DNA from: Dicaeum eximium
Taxonomy: Eukaryota; Chordata; Aves; Passeriformes; Dicaeidae
Length of the DNA stretch: 64,000 bases
Direction: 5' to 3'
Assembly (NCBI GenBank): GCA_013396995.1
Contig: VWZP01010438.1
Span: 62,284-126,283 of the forward strand
The notes under the pieces were generated by a model. The model did no database searches, was not told where the DNA came from, and worked only from the letters and a program-made list of their open reading frames with translations. Shown one piece after another: positions 37,771 to 50,200 of this stretch (positions are counted from its first letter, which is position 1; every line of letters begins with the position of its first letter). A program made the translations under genes and the position numbers.

Positions 37771-40629
37771 CAATTAGAGAAAAATCCGGTCACGGGTTCA
37801 AGGAAATATTAAGGACATGGTCTCTGTGGAACCAGAGGCACAGTCTGCACTGCTCTCATTTAAAAGGGGGTTTTAGGAAAACATTTGTTTTAAGGAGTTT
37901 AATAAATGTGTTGCGTATTATTTATTATGCTCTTCTTTTGCTTCCTCTCAAACATCTCTTGTGCCTCACCTGCCTGTGGTGCTGGAGGAGTCACAGGCTG
38001 AGGGTGCCACCAAGCCCAGCCTGGGCACAGCATTGCATGCACCTGATTCAACCCATCCTCCAGCAGAGGAAAGGAGCCGTCCAGAGAAGAAGACGTGAGG
38101 GCCGAGCCAGTCCGAGCTGTGAGCTGCTGGAGGCGATGAAATGTTGGCCAAGTACATACAGTTATTGCCCATCACATCTCCCCCTTGTGAGAATTTATCC
38201 GTATCACAGGAAACAAATTCAAAATACTAAACCAGAACCTTGTTAGAAGACAAATCAACTTGAAAATCAAAAGAATATATTGTTCCAAGGAAAACCAACC
38301 AACTTCTGTCAGAAAACATCGATTTCTATGAGTCTGAGGGGGTGTTTCCCCCCCTCCCTCTCCACAATAGGAAACTTCCAACATCTGGTTCTTCACGCAT
38401 GGCATGCAAAATATTGATCAGGGTGAGTCAAAGCTACACTTTAAATCAGGAACAGAGAGAGGAACGCTCTGATGGAAACCATACGGCTCACGAGTGCGGC
38501 TCCCCAGGGGACACGGGTGTCCCTGTGCGTACACCGAGCGCGGCTCAGCACCGCGGGCTCCCAGCACCTATTCCCACACACACCAAACCCAGCCTGTGCT
38601 CTCCAGACTCGAGGATGGCCCTTTTTCTGCAGATTTTGACAGGACAACCAGCAGCAGGAACTCTGTCACTGCCCCAAGGACAGGCAGATAGTGGTCCCCA
38701 GCTGCCAGCAAGATCCCCTGCACATGTCTGGGTCTCTCTGGGCAGGAGAAGCAGGTGAGGTAACAGGACTGGGGGTCAGAACCCAAAGTGGGAAAATAAG
38801 CTCATAAAGGCGACCTAGCAGCAAACCAGCAGGAAGAAAAGGAAGGCTGTTCCTGCCCGTGGCTGTGACAGGAGTGCTGGCTGCAGCCCTGCAGATCCAC
38901 AGCCGAGCGCTCCAGGGCTGCGCAAAGCGCGCCGGGCTCGGCCCCAGCCAGCTCCCCGCCCTCCTGCCTGCACACACACCCTCTTCCTCACCACTCTGAC
39001 CATTCTGCACGGCCAGGTGCTGTGTGGGCCACTGACAACAGTCTGCAGAACCTCCTCCACATCACTTCCCAGCACTCTCACATCACAGGACACCCTGCCA
39101 TGAAAACAACGGCCACTCCACTACCCAGAGCTTCTTGAAAAAGAAGTTGTCAGACTTCAAGACCTTTGGCAGAGATTTTCTCCACATGTAACGCTTTTCC
39201 TACCTCTGAACTCAGCACTCAGCTCCGTTAGGATGGGTAAAGCTAGCAGTGATTTCAAAGAATTGTCAGATGCAGCTGGAGAAGAAGGAGCCAAAAATCT
39301 GCTGGAAGGTCACAAAAGCCAAGGAAAGAAGCAGCCCCACAGAGGCGCACTGTGCTGGTTTTCTCCTACAAGCACTGATGTCTGAGCAGCCCCAGTGACC
39401 AGAACCAGCACACGGAACCAGGGACACCTCAGCGTTTACTTGGAGAGGTCGACCAGGAGCTGCTGGAATGATTTCAGCCCTGCCAGCAGCTGCAGATCTG
39501 CAGCACAGGAGAGTACCCAGGGACTGACTCTTCCTTGGGGTGAGGTCAGAGCGGGGTAATTAGTCACAGGCTTGGTAGGAAACACTTCACGTGCCAGTGA
39601 GTACTGTACGTCCCTGGGGAGGGACAGGAGGTGACCCTTAGAGTGGAGCAGGAGTGGGGCCGTGGGTCACCACAGAAAGGGACCCGACCCCACTGCAGAC
39701 CTCAGGGGCCTTGTGAGCAGCTCTTGGCCCCCGTGCGCCTCTGATGTGCTGCACGAGATAAATCACACAGCCCTGCAAGAGAAGAATCTGAATTTTTAAT
39801 GAAAGTCATGTGGATGCAGCTGTCTGATCCTGGTCTGTTCCAAGTACTCCATAAAAGTCAGGGCTGGCTGACAATCCATCTTGCTCTCCTTTCACACCTG
39901 CAGCCCCAGCTGGAATTTCCCGGAGCCGGGAGCGGCGGCGGGCAGCGCGCAGTCGGACACGCTGGCGGGACACTGGGGACAGCTGGGGTGCCAACAGCCT
40001 CCCCCGTCCTCCTGCAAGGGGGGAAAACTGACTCTGCATCCAGCAGGGTCAAAAGCTGAACTTCTGCTCTTTCATATCCAACCAACATCCTGAATTGTTT
40101 ACTGCTTCCACAGGAGCAGCGTTCCAGCCTCCGTGCATCACCTCCTTGGTGCAGTGCCAGTGGTGGGGTTCAGACTCGTTTGCCCCTGAGTTTATGCAGC
40201 TGAGCTTGTGGTAACTGCTCTCTGATCCTTATCTTTCTTAACTAGAGGCTGGAAATGTAGCACTCCCTCCTGCCACAGAGGCTGAGGTACCAGTCCAAGT
40301 TCCCAAATCCTACGGAAAGGCCTGAAGAACAGCCCCCATTACCAGCCTGTCCCTATGCCCCACCACATCTGTATTTTCTGAGCCCTCCAGCCCTGCTTGG
40401 CAATAAGTGAACATCACAGATGATCCCCTTGTTAGCCATGCAGCTGGTGCTAGCAATGCTGCAAGGTTTTGGGCTCCCCCACAAACCCAAAAGCGACCCA
40501 GCAAATGGGGTTTGCTCCACCACCCCTTGAAGTCTCATTAAAAGCCAAATATTGCTCAGCCTAAGGATGGAGAGCTCAGCATGGATTTTACTGAACGCTA
40601 AATCAACCAGCAAGCATAGCCAGCAAACT

Positions 40630-40940
40630 CTGTGGCACTTTAACTTTAAATAATGCAATAATTATTGAATTTCCTTTTTATAACTGAAGTGCTGGAATGT
40701 AAACAATGGGGCTGTAATTGCAGGAAGGGGGGATCAATAGAGGCAATCGTTTTCAGCCATGTTAATTGTAAATACAATTGCTCCAAGATGTCAGCCTCGT
40801 TCTTCTCGCTCCCAGAATCATCCTAACGGATGACAGAGTCCAACTTTCCCATTACAGCTGTTCGTTCCTTTAAGAGGTTCTCAATCAGGTCTGATCAATC
40901 TGTCAAGATAATGCATAGAGTAAGTAAGACTCTTCCAAAC
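40630..40940. promoter_or_regulatory. Candidate conserved AT-rich regulatory element
   Basis: Dense homeodomain/POU-type motifs: AATAATGCAATAATTATTG near 40649, TGTAAACAATGG near 40697 (forkhead-like), GTTAATTGTAAATACAATTG near 40760, and GATCAATCTG/GATAATGCAT near 40892-40916. It stands out from GC-rich flanks and has no repeat features. Confidence 0.35.
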
Positions 40941-43900
40941 ACAAGCTCCCAATCAATAGCCCGGACCTGCTTAATGAGGAGGGGCTAAAGCCCAGGGGGA
41001 GGCACAGTCCCAGCTACTGCTTGGCTCTAGCAGCCAACTTCTTCGTAGGGTCTTGGAGCAGCTCCTAACAAGGGCATTGTTTATGCTGCCCGTGATGAGC
41101 AGCATCCCCACACACCCACAGTCCCGTGGGGTCTGTGGACAGAGAACAGCAGAGGTTAACAGAAAGCAAGCGCCAAGAAAGGCTGAACTTGTAATCACAT
41201 CCCTCACGCCTTTTTAATTGTGCAACAGACCTGCAAGCACTAATTAATCATTCCTTGGAAGAGATGCCCAAAGATGCAAACCTGTATGGGGCAGCTGACA
41301 GCCAAGAGCTTCACCAAGACTCCTCCTGTGGAAGACTTCCTTCCCAAGTCTCCAGGAAGGACAAAGTCCATGGGGGGCCAGCACTGGCCCAGTTATGCCA
41401 GCCAACCCCTCCCAGTGCAAGGGAAACAGAGTGGGAGGCTGGCTGAAGACCTCTCCAGGGAGGGAGGAGATGCCAAGGGAGGCGAGGGAGCAGCCAGAGG
41501 TGCTGTTCTCCAGCTGCAGTACCTAACCCCAGCAGCTCAGGTATCCCTTGCACACCTGGGTCATGTACACCTGCTGAGCAGCCCTGAGAGGGGCAAAGTA
41601 ACAGGCCTGACTGCACCTGGGCACTCTCCTACAGCATCTGACCTTCTCTTCTCCCACAGCTGCGCTGCAAAGACTCGCCAGCACAGGAAATCCACTCTTG
41701 GGCAACTGCAACTTCAACTGCAGAGAATCTTCCAGATCCCGAATTCCCCCCCGGAGACACAGGCCAAGCGCTGCTTACATGGAGATGCACACAGGAGCGT
41801 GAGCATCGATCCTACTAATTATAGTGCTGAAACCAAAGCACCATGAGAGCACATTTCCTATCAGCTGCCCTGTAAAGTGCTGCCCCCAACCCTGCACGCC
41901 CCTGCCCGGCTGTGGCTCCACCGCAGGACCCACCTCTGCTGCTCACCTGTGCACCCCTGCCCAGCCAAGTGACCTCTCCCATGACCAGTCAGGATGTGAG
42001 GGGTGTCACCAGAGCCAGCCTCACCCAGCAGCTCCTGTGGAGCAGCACAGACCTGGGAATGGTTGAACTCCTCTTGCAACTGAAACAAAGCCTGGGCTAG
42101 GGACATTCTGATCCTCAGGAAAGCATACAGTTTTCCCACTTCATATTTCCATGGATGCTGCCATCCCTGGAGAAACACGGTGGAAAAGCTGCACTTTTGC
42201 CTGCAAAGCAGTGTATGGACAGCAATATGATGGAGTGATGAAAAAAGAAAAAAAAATTGTGCCAGAATGCAGCAACATCACCAAGGAAGAGGCTCAGGGC
42301 TTCCAGCCCACTCCTTTCTCAGCGCTGGGATAGGCAGGGGCTGAGGAATTCAGGGAGCCTCATCTTTTCCAGGGTCAGGAAAACAAATGGGGAGAAAACA
42401 ACTGAAGACAGTAACCATAAGCAGGCCTCACAATGCCACTGCCCAGACCTTTATAACATATTTTGTACATTTACTTCAAAATAATCAGTTCAATGTGAGT
42501 TGCTAAGCTGTGAACACTCAGGTGAACTAGAACAGCCTGGGAATATAGAAAAACACTGGATAAAAAGTAAATTATGTAATCAAAAGGTCTGGGGGGAACC
42601 TGGAAAGACAGCAGGATCGAAATCTGTTGTCCATATTGTAATTGTGTAGCTGCTGAGTGATTGAAGAGCGCTTTCTGTAACACAGAGCCAGGCTGGGACT
42701 GCCCACAGCAGTGATGTTTTGTTTCCTCGGCAGGCAGCCACGGGAGGATCCCTGTGTTACGCAGGAGGGCTCTCTGAGGGGCTCAGATGCAACACACTCC
42801 TGCATCTTGTGCTGCTAATGCAGCTCAGACTTAGCCACCCAAACCCCTCTTTGTGTGTGGAGCCTGCTCTAAGGATTTAAATTAAAATGCCATTTCCCCC
42901 CTGTATTAAGTCTTTTGGAAAAGAACCAGCGGTCTCTGAAGGAAAAGCTTGAGGCCAGTCTGAGCCCACTGTGCTCAAGGGACACCCAGGTGTGCCAGTC
43001 CCTTCCTCCTGCCTCCTGCAGGTGCCCCAGCAGCGAGCCCGAGGAGCACCTGGGAGGGGAGGTTCTGCAGGCAGGACAGGGGGACAGGAGGGGACCCCCA
43101 TGTGCAGCCAGGGACTGCTGTAATAATGTGCCCTGAAACCCCGTGGGACACTGAACCAGCCACAGAAACCCAGCCTGAGCCCAAGCTATTTAATAAAACA
43201 CCATGGACACAGGGTAACTCCCCTCGCCCGGCATTTATTGCTTCATCCATCTCCAGGGAAGCTGTGATGGACTGAAGCTTTCCTTGTTTTCATGCTGCTT
43301 GTTTGTAACTTCTTACAGCATGGTACCACCTCACCTCCCAGCAGATAACCAAACCCAGTAACAACAACGCACAAAACAATTGTTCAATCCCCTCCATCAA
43401 TCGCAGAATATCAGTATCAAAAACATGGAGGACACAATCTCCCCCTGCAGAAGCCAACAAGATCCATGGAAAAACAAAAGACCCAGCTCATCCTTTGCCC
43501 ACAGTCCACAGCAAGGATTTTGGTGATAAGGGAGGAAGGAAAACTGAAGGATGATGTGATGGATGAATACAGCAGAATGGAAGCAGAAAGAGGAAATATG
43601 TAACACTCCTTGAGCCTTGAAGGTGAGCTGGGAACCCAGAGCCAGGGAAGGCTCCTGGCAGTGGGGCAGCCCTTCCCCAGTGCACAGCCTGCAGGCTGGG
43701 CACAGGCTGGGCAGCCAGAGCAGACCTCTGAGGCACATGCTGTGCATCAGCCTGCCCTCAACACGGACAGGAGCACCAGCTGATTGCAGACCACGCTGCC
43801 AAGGTAAGCTCTTTAAGAGTCCGTGAAACACAAACAGAACACAAGCACCACGGAAATGCCCATGAGGAAATAAATAATTCTTCATTCAGTGAAAGCTTTG

Positions 43901-45929
43901 GATTGTATTAGACAAAGCCTGGGGCAATGTAATGAAAGAGGAAGACAAAAAGAAATGGAATAATTACTCACAGAATGAGGCAAGAATCCTGCTGGAAAAA
44001 TAGGTATGGAACTACTTATAATTAAGAACCAAAATCATGTCTGCACACAAAGGGCTGAATTAAGGCAACCTGCTACTTGCTATGTTCTAGAAGGTTGTGA
44101 GGGTTCCCTGAACTCAAAGGACACTAATGTGTCCTAAGAACTGTGTACAGAAATTCATGCCATTGCTCCTTGCCCCACACCCCTGAGCAACTACTCTGTA
44201 AGGAAAGCCATCGAGCTCTTGGGGAGGAGAAGCCTCCCAAACACAGCCTCCTCCAAATTTAACTGGGAGACCTCTCCAGTCCTTGGGCACGTAATGGTTC
44301 CCAGCCCATCTGGTTTCCACCAGGAAGGACACATCAGTGACCCACAGCAATCCCACAGCAGCACAACTGTCTGGCTTATGGATTGCTCCAAGCAGTCTGC
44401 AGCCTATGAACAGCTGGGTTTGCTGCTCTGTATTTCCTGTGTATATCTAAAATCTAATTCAACTGTAGTATAATTCTGCAGAGGGATCTACAAGAGAATA
44501 GAATGGCTCTGAGCATTAGTTGCAGCTATTCCCTCCAAGACAGACTACAGCAATGGAAAATACGGAGAGTGCAGAAGCACACTGAGGCAAACAGAGCAAA
44601 CCTGAGATGATAAATGTCTCTGCTCTTTGGTGCTCTCTTTGTCCCTGTGTATCTGCATCCACTGGCATTTGTCTTCACAGGTACAGAAACCCCTGGGAAA
44701 AACCAGGCCCACTGTCTACTGGTTTCAGCCATTCTGGCTGTGCAATCCCAGTGGGCAGTCTGCAGAGACACACACGGGGTAAATGACAAACACTGTGGAG
44801 GCAGCACTGATCAGCATTGGGAGGGTGTACTGACCACTGCAATTCAAAAATAAAACAGAAGCAACAGAACCCTTTTTTGGGAGCAGCAACCACTCACAGC
44901 AGAAAGGTGTGAGGAGATAACAGATTTCTAAACTCTGTTTATGAAATTGCAGGTGTAACTCCAGTTACTCCAGCTGCCCCAAAATTCTCATTTCTGTAAC
45001 CACATGGGATTAACTTGTCTGCAAAAATACCTGCTCGTGGTTGCCATATGCTACCAGGAGGTCAGTCTGCAGGTTTCATGTCTGGAAAATCCCCCTGCAC
45101 AGCCCAGAGTCAGACACTTTGACAGGCCTAGTTGGGCATTGCAGTTCATGCACTGGAAAATCCAGGAAAGTCAGAGCCAAGGAGGTGTGAAAATGATAAA
45201 AGCAAAGTTCCTGCTTTGTGGGACCACGAAAAACACTCATAGGCAGCCAGAGGTGTCTGTAACGCAGACTCCATGACATGAAAACATCACTGCAGGACTC
45301 CAAAGCCTTTAAACCTTTTCCACCTATGGTCACAGCATGCTTGAGAACCTGCTCTGGGACAGCGAGTCCCTTCTCTGAGGGACTTCCACCACCTGGTCCC
45401 TCTCCAGAACTGCTGCTAGTGGTCAAAAGCCAAAGCTAGGCACTGTCCTTCTCCCGTGCCTCCTCCCAGGGGCAGGTCCTGGCTCCAGTAGGTACCACAG
45501 CATGTGCACCCTGCAGACACCCAAGAGTGCAACTGTGGCCCTGACATGACGCACCTGCACCAACCCCAGGGTTACACAACACTCCCACAAATGGTGGGCG
45601 TAGGGAAGGAAATCAGAATTCTCAAACTGGGACACCCTCTGCCTTTGTGCTGGAGAGGAAGGAGGTGAGTCTCACCTGAAGGCAGAAGGGGTCACCCCAG
45701 GAGAGCTCCTTGCTCTTCTGCTGACCATGCCTAAAGTCCCTCCTTCTTCTGGCACACGTGTGAAGACTACAACTCCTCTCTTTTTCAAAGAACAGAAAGG
45801 CTGACCCAAATGACCAGGACTTACTCAATTAGAAGGTTCTGCACAGTTTCTGCTGGATGGGGACAGGGATGTGAGGAGACCCAGCAGGGAGCAGACAAGG
45901 GGACAGGCACAGTGTTGCAGAGGCTGACC

Positions 45930-46152
45930 AGCCACGGGCAGAGCAGCCCCTCGCCGACAGGCAGCGCTCACCCCACGCAGGGCAGGGAAGCCTCCGCACA
46001 CGGAGGCACCCAGGGAATGCAGTGGGAGCTGCCCGGGGCTGTGGGAGCCCTGAGCTCACCCCTGAGCGCCGTGCCAGGCACCGGAGCTGCCGCCAGACGA
46101 GCGCTGCTCTCCTTCCGCACCAAAACCCCCGAGGCCTCGCGCGCGCGCTAAC
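45930..46152. promoter_or_regulatory. CpG-rich patch inside the intron
   Basis: CpG-rich stretch ending in a GCGCGCGC run at about 46138-46147, flanked on the right by an AT-rich block with CATAATTCACATTAAAATG. The join of a CpG-rich and an AT-rich block looks like a regulatory module, but no transcript evidence can be read from the sequence. Confidence 0.3.
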
Positions 46153-47969
46153 CGCAGCCCTTTGAGAGGCTCGTGTATTTACAAACCAAGGCATGCTGAA
46201 ATCAAAGGGGATACCATATGACATAATTCACATTAAAATGTCAACAGCCTGACAATTTATAGAGTCAATCCACCGGAGGTGGGGAGAACTAAGACGCGGT
46301 AATTGTTTAGTTCCCGCTTAAGCCAACGGCAGCTTCACCTTCAAAGCAGCACCGCACGCACAGCTCTGGCTGCTGTCAGCCCTGGTGCCAGCCTGGCTCT
46401 CAGCCAGCACGGAGCCAGTGGCCTCAACCATTACTGGCACCGGGCACGGGCTGGGGACACGGGATGCTGCTCCGAGGAGCGCTGGTTAGGGCACTGGTGT
46501 CTTGTCCACACCTGGGCACAGCACAGCTCCTCTGAGGGGACACAGCAGGGAAGCGCTCCGAGGGCACCGGTGAAGGAACCGACTCACCCAGTGCCTGCAC
46601 TGCATGGTCCTGACCCCACAGGGATCTGGAAATACCACAGCAGTGAACAATGAAAGCAAGGAGTTTCCCATCCATAAACCCCCTAGGGGCACACATGAAC
46701 TCTGTACCCCAGGTAGATGGCAGCAGCTTTGCCCACATCAAATACGCTGCAGTGTTTTGTGATACTCAACGCCAGCGCCCTCAGCCCGCTGCCATCCCCT
46801 GCCTACGGACAGGCTGCTGGCAACACGTCTTGCAGCTTGCAATAAAGCATAAGGTAGGCAGGAGAGGGAAACGTGCACCACTGGGAGAAATTTTACCTGG
46901 ATAAACCGCAGCCAATAAATTTTCTATAAATGCCAGCTAATGCTGTCCCTTGGAGAGCACTGGGCAGGGACTGCCGGGCTCCAGAGCCCTCGGCACAGCC
47001 TCGCTGTCTGTACATAAACAGTAACACCTCATTCTCTCTTCTACCTCATTAACTGAAACGCATTAAAACAAGTGTGCACTGGGAGCAGCAAATGAGACTG
47101 TTAAACCAAGCTGATATAATCCTCATCAGCTGTGGGAAATGAGCACACATCCATTACACTGAATCAAGCCGCCAACTGTGACTCCTCGAGGATGCTGAGA
47201 CCCCAGGAAGATGCTCTTCCCCCGCAGCTGTACCAGGCAGCTCAACCACCACCTCCAGCACTCTCTCATGAGGCATTTCCAGAGTGCTGGGGCTGCATTT
47301 CCATTCCAGCAGCTCCCCCTAAGCACACAGCTGGGGGCCCTGGTCCCACACTGCAGCCCAGTGCTGTACGAGTCCGCTGTGTCCAGAAGGAATCTGCTCA
47401 GTGAGATGCAGGGAACCATCTCACTCCTCTGGCATCCAGGTAGAATCAAAGGCCCAGGCAGCAGAGCAGACACACAGAATGTGGGACGTTTCCCAAGCCC
47501 AGCCTTCCATGGGGACATGCCCAGGCAGTGTGACGGTCCCTGACTGCAGCAGGGCTGGCCTCAGGTGAGGGACACCTGTTTGACCCCTGCCCAAATGGTA
47601 CCAGCCAGCAGAAGCACACAAAGGGGGAATACACCACAACATCCACTGGTAGAGCCCCTGCCCTGACACCTCTGTGGCGCCATGGCTGTCCCCATTCCCC
47701 CAGCTGGCAGCCAGATGCTGAACGGGGGCAGCCTCAGCAGAGGCTGACAGGAGCTGACACACAGTGACCACTGACTTCCAGCACACAGGACCAGCTCTAC
47801 ACAAGGACAGGAACTGCTCCCTTCTGTGGGGCATCACGCCAAGGCTGTGCCTTCACGAGCAAAGACTCGCTTAAAACGCTGAAGAAATGTTCATTTTGCC
47901 TCCCCCCTGAGGAGGCAGAGCAGGGAGCCCTCCCAATGCTGCAGGAACCGGACAGACCACATTCACCTC

Positions 47970-47999
47970 AGACAGACAGACAGACAGACAGACAGACAG
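47970..47999. repeat. (CAGA)n microsatellite
   Basis: About seven uninterrupted four-base units of GACA/CAGA. A pure tetranucleotide tract of this length is likely polymorphic. Confidence 0.95.
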
Positions 48000-48339
48000 C
48001 ACTCTGTGCCCTCCAGCTCCTTGGGTCTGAACTGCTGACCTCACCAGAGCAGTTCAGGTTTCCAAATTCTTTTCCTCATGCCAAGCAGAACTGGTGAGGC
48101 AGGATGGGATCCCCTCTGCCTCAGCCCTGTACTCGCAGCAAGAATGTCAACAGGCCCTTCAATTCTCACAGCTGCTATTTCAGAGTTTTTAACTCAGCAG
48201 AGCCATTACACAGCACTTCCCCCACGTGCAGTCTGTGCACAGTGCAGCCCAGCCCAGGCTGCCTGGGACTTGCTCCTCCCTGTGGAACAGGACACCCTGG
48301 GGTCTCCCTGGCAGCTCCCAGCAGCCTGCGCAGGCATTT

Positions 48340-48490
48340 TGAACGGGATCCACGAAGTCTGTTTAACCAGCATGATGTGTGCAACAGAATCACAAAGAAA
48401 CAGGCATTTAAAGTGACATCTGTTGGATTAATTAGCTGTGTAATTAGCCTCCCCTCTGTGGAGACAGGCTTTGTTACTGCTGCCTGAAAC
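48340..48490. promoter_or_regulatory. Candidate regulatory element with paired TAATTAGC sites
   Basis: The 8-bp motif TAATTAGC occurs twice in direct orientation at 48429-48436 and 48441-48448, separated by four bases. The surrounding 150 bases are low in CpG and repeat-free. Direct repeats of TAATTA with short spacing suit cooperative homeodomain binding; this is inference. Confidence 0.35.
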
Positions 48491-49759
48491 TTCCCCAGGT
48501 GATTCTCTTTGTATCCATCCTTCCCCGAGCACAGGGAGGAGCAGAGTGGGTGACGTGGGGCTGCATTGCCCAAATGAGGGGCACGAGACAGCCCGGAGGC
48601 CACGGGGCAGCTGAGGGGCTGTGACTGGGTCACAGAACCCCAAGTGCTACGTCTGTGTGGTGGAACCCAAAGGGGAATGTCCATCAGCCTGAGCACATTC
48701 TGCAGGTCTGCTCAGAGGCGGAAGGAGGGATACAAGCCAGGCATTTACATCCTCCCCAATTAAATCAGAACATTTGTCTCCTGCAAGCAGCCCCCCACCT
48801 CCCTGCCTGGGAGCCCAGAGCTGACACGGGGGGTCACAGCAGGCTCACACAGCTGGGGGACACAGCAGCCACTGCACTTCTACCCGAGCCACGGCCAACA
48901 CAGCAGAACAGAAAAATCCTGAGGTAATCTCTAGGACAAAGAGGAAACCCAGGATCCTGGGAATAGCTGCACTGCACTGACGGTTCAATGGCCAAATGCA
49001 GGTATCTCCCTGATTTAAAGCAGAACAAGAGGGGTGCTGTGGGGGGAACAGGGGGCTCTGCCCTGCAGCCCTGGGCTGTAGGCGCCCAGCCTTGCCTCTC
49101 TGCCAAAGCTACCTGGTGCCAAGCATCTCCCAACAGCTGCAGCCAGGCTTACCAGAGCCTGTCCAACCCCAAGGCTCAACTTCCACAGAACCTGTTGCAC
49201 AAGTGCAACTTATTGCCTAATCTGACTTGCAGAACTTGGCTCCCCATGTCACAGCGGAGGAGCAGGATTTTTATGACTGGCAAGAAGGGGAAAAAGCCCA
49301 TTATGGTATTAAGTTATGTACCACGCATACATTATTTATTGTAATTTAATGAATTCCCTATGAGATAGCAAACACAGAACCTCCCATGCTGCTTCCACAG
49401 CAGTTCTGGGGACTTTGTCCCAACAGTTTCTTTAGGAGCAGTTCAGTTAAAGCTAGAGAAAGATGGCACGGTGTCCTGCAGCCCAGTGCACTGGCACAGC
49501 CAAACAGAAACTAGCAGTCCATGCCAGGTCACACAGAACAGGTTGGGGAAAGCACCTTGTGGGCCCCTTCCTGGCCTTCAAACCAGCCCCTGCCAGAGAT
49601 GGATGCTAATGAATGCCCATCCATTATTTAATGAGGTCGTCGCCAGCGAGCCTACAGCTGCAGAACTGGTGCTGGGCCAGGGCTGGAACCCAAGGCACTG
49701 CAAACCCGACCCAGCCCAGCTAGAAAAGGAACTAAGAGCAATCTGAGGTCTTCGAGGCA

Positions 49760-50200
49760 TATTACCTGTGCTGGGGAATCCATCTAGTCCAGGCAGCTGG
49801 ACTCTGACACAGCCTGAAATGCTGATTGAGCTCTGGGCTCCAGCCCAGGACAAGAGGCTGTGAGCTGGCACCTTTGGGATAACAAAGGGCACAAATATGG
49901 GTGACCCCAGCCAGGTGAATGGACTCTGGGAGACACAGCAGGAACTGGGAATTGGTAACCTCTTGGATAACAAAGGAGATGGGAGTCCAGTAACACCAGC
50001 AAGGTGGATAGACAGGAAGACAGGGGCTGGAGACTTGTGCTTGGGTAGACTATGAGGATATAAAAGCCCAGGTGCTCTTTTGTTGGGGGTCCCTCCCCAG
50101 AGGCACCAGCTCAAACTGTTTCTCTGTTACTACACCAGGAATAAAAATGGCTTTATGGAATGAGACATCCGAGACTGTGCCATGGGAAACCTGGGGTGGA
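49760..50200 (+). mobile_element. Putative LTR of an endogenous retrovirus-like element (solo LTR or fragment)
   Basis: A TATAAAAG box at about 50058-50065 is followed about 75 bp later by AATAAA at 50141 and a T/G-rich region. Upstream are two imperfect copies of an enhancer-like segment: GGATAACAAAG at 49877 and again at 49965, 88 bp apart. That order (repeated U3, TATA, polyadenylation signal) is the layout of a retroviral LTR. No gag, pol or env reading frame is seen next to it. Exact ends, terminal TG/CA and target-site duplication could not be fixed, so the limits are approximate. It could instead be an unrelated TATA-containing promoter. Confidence 0.45.
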
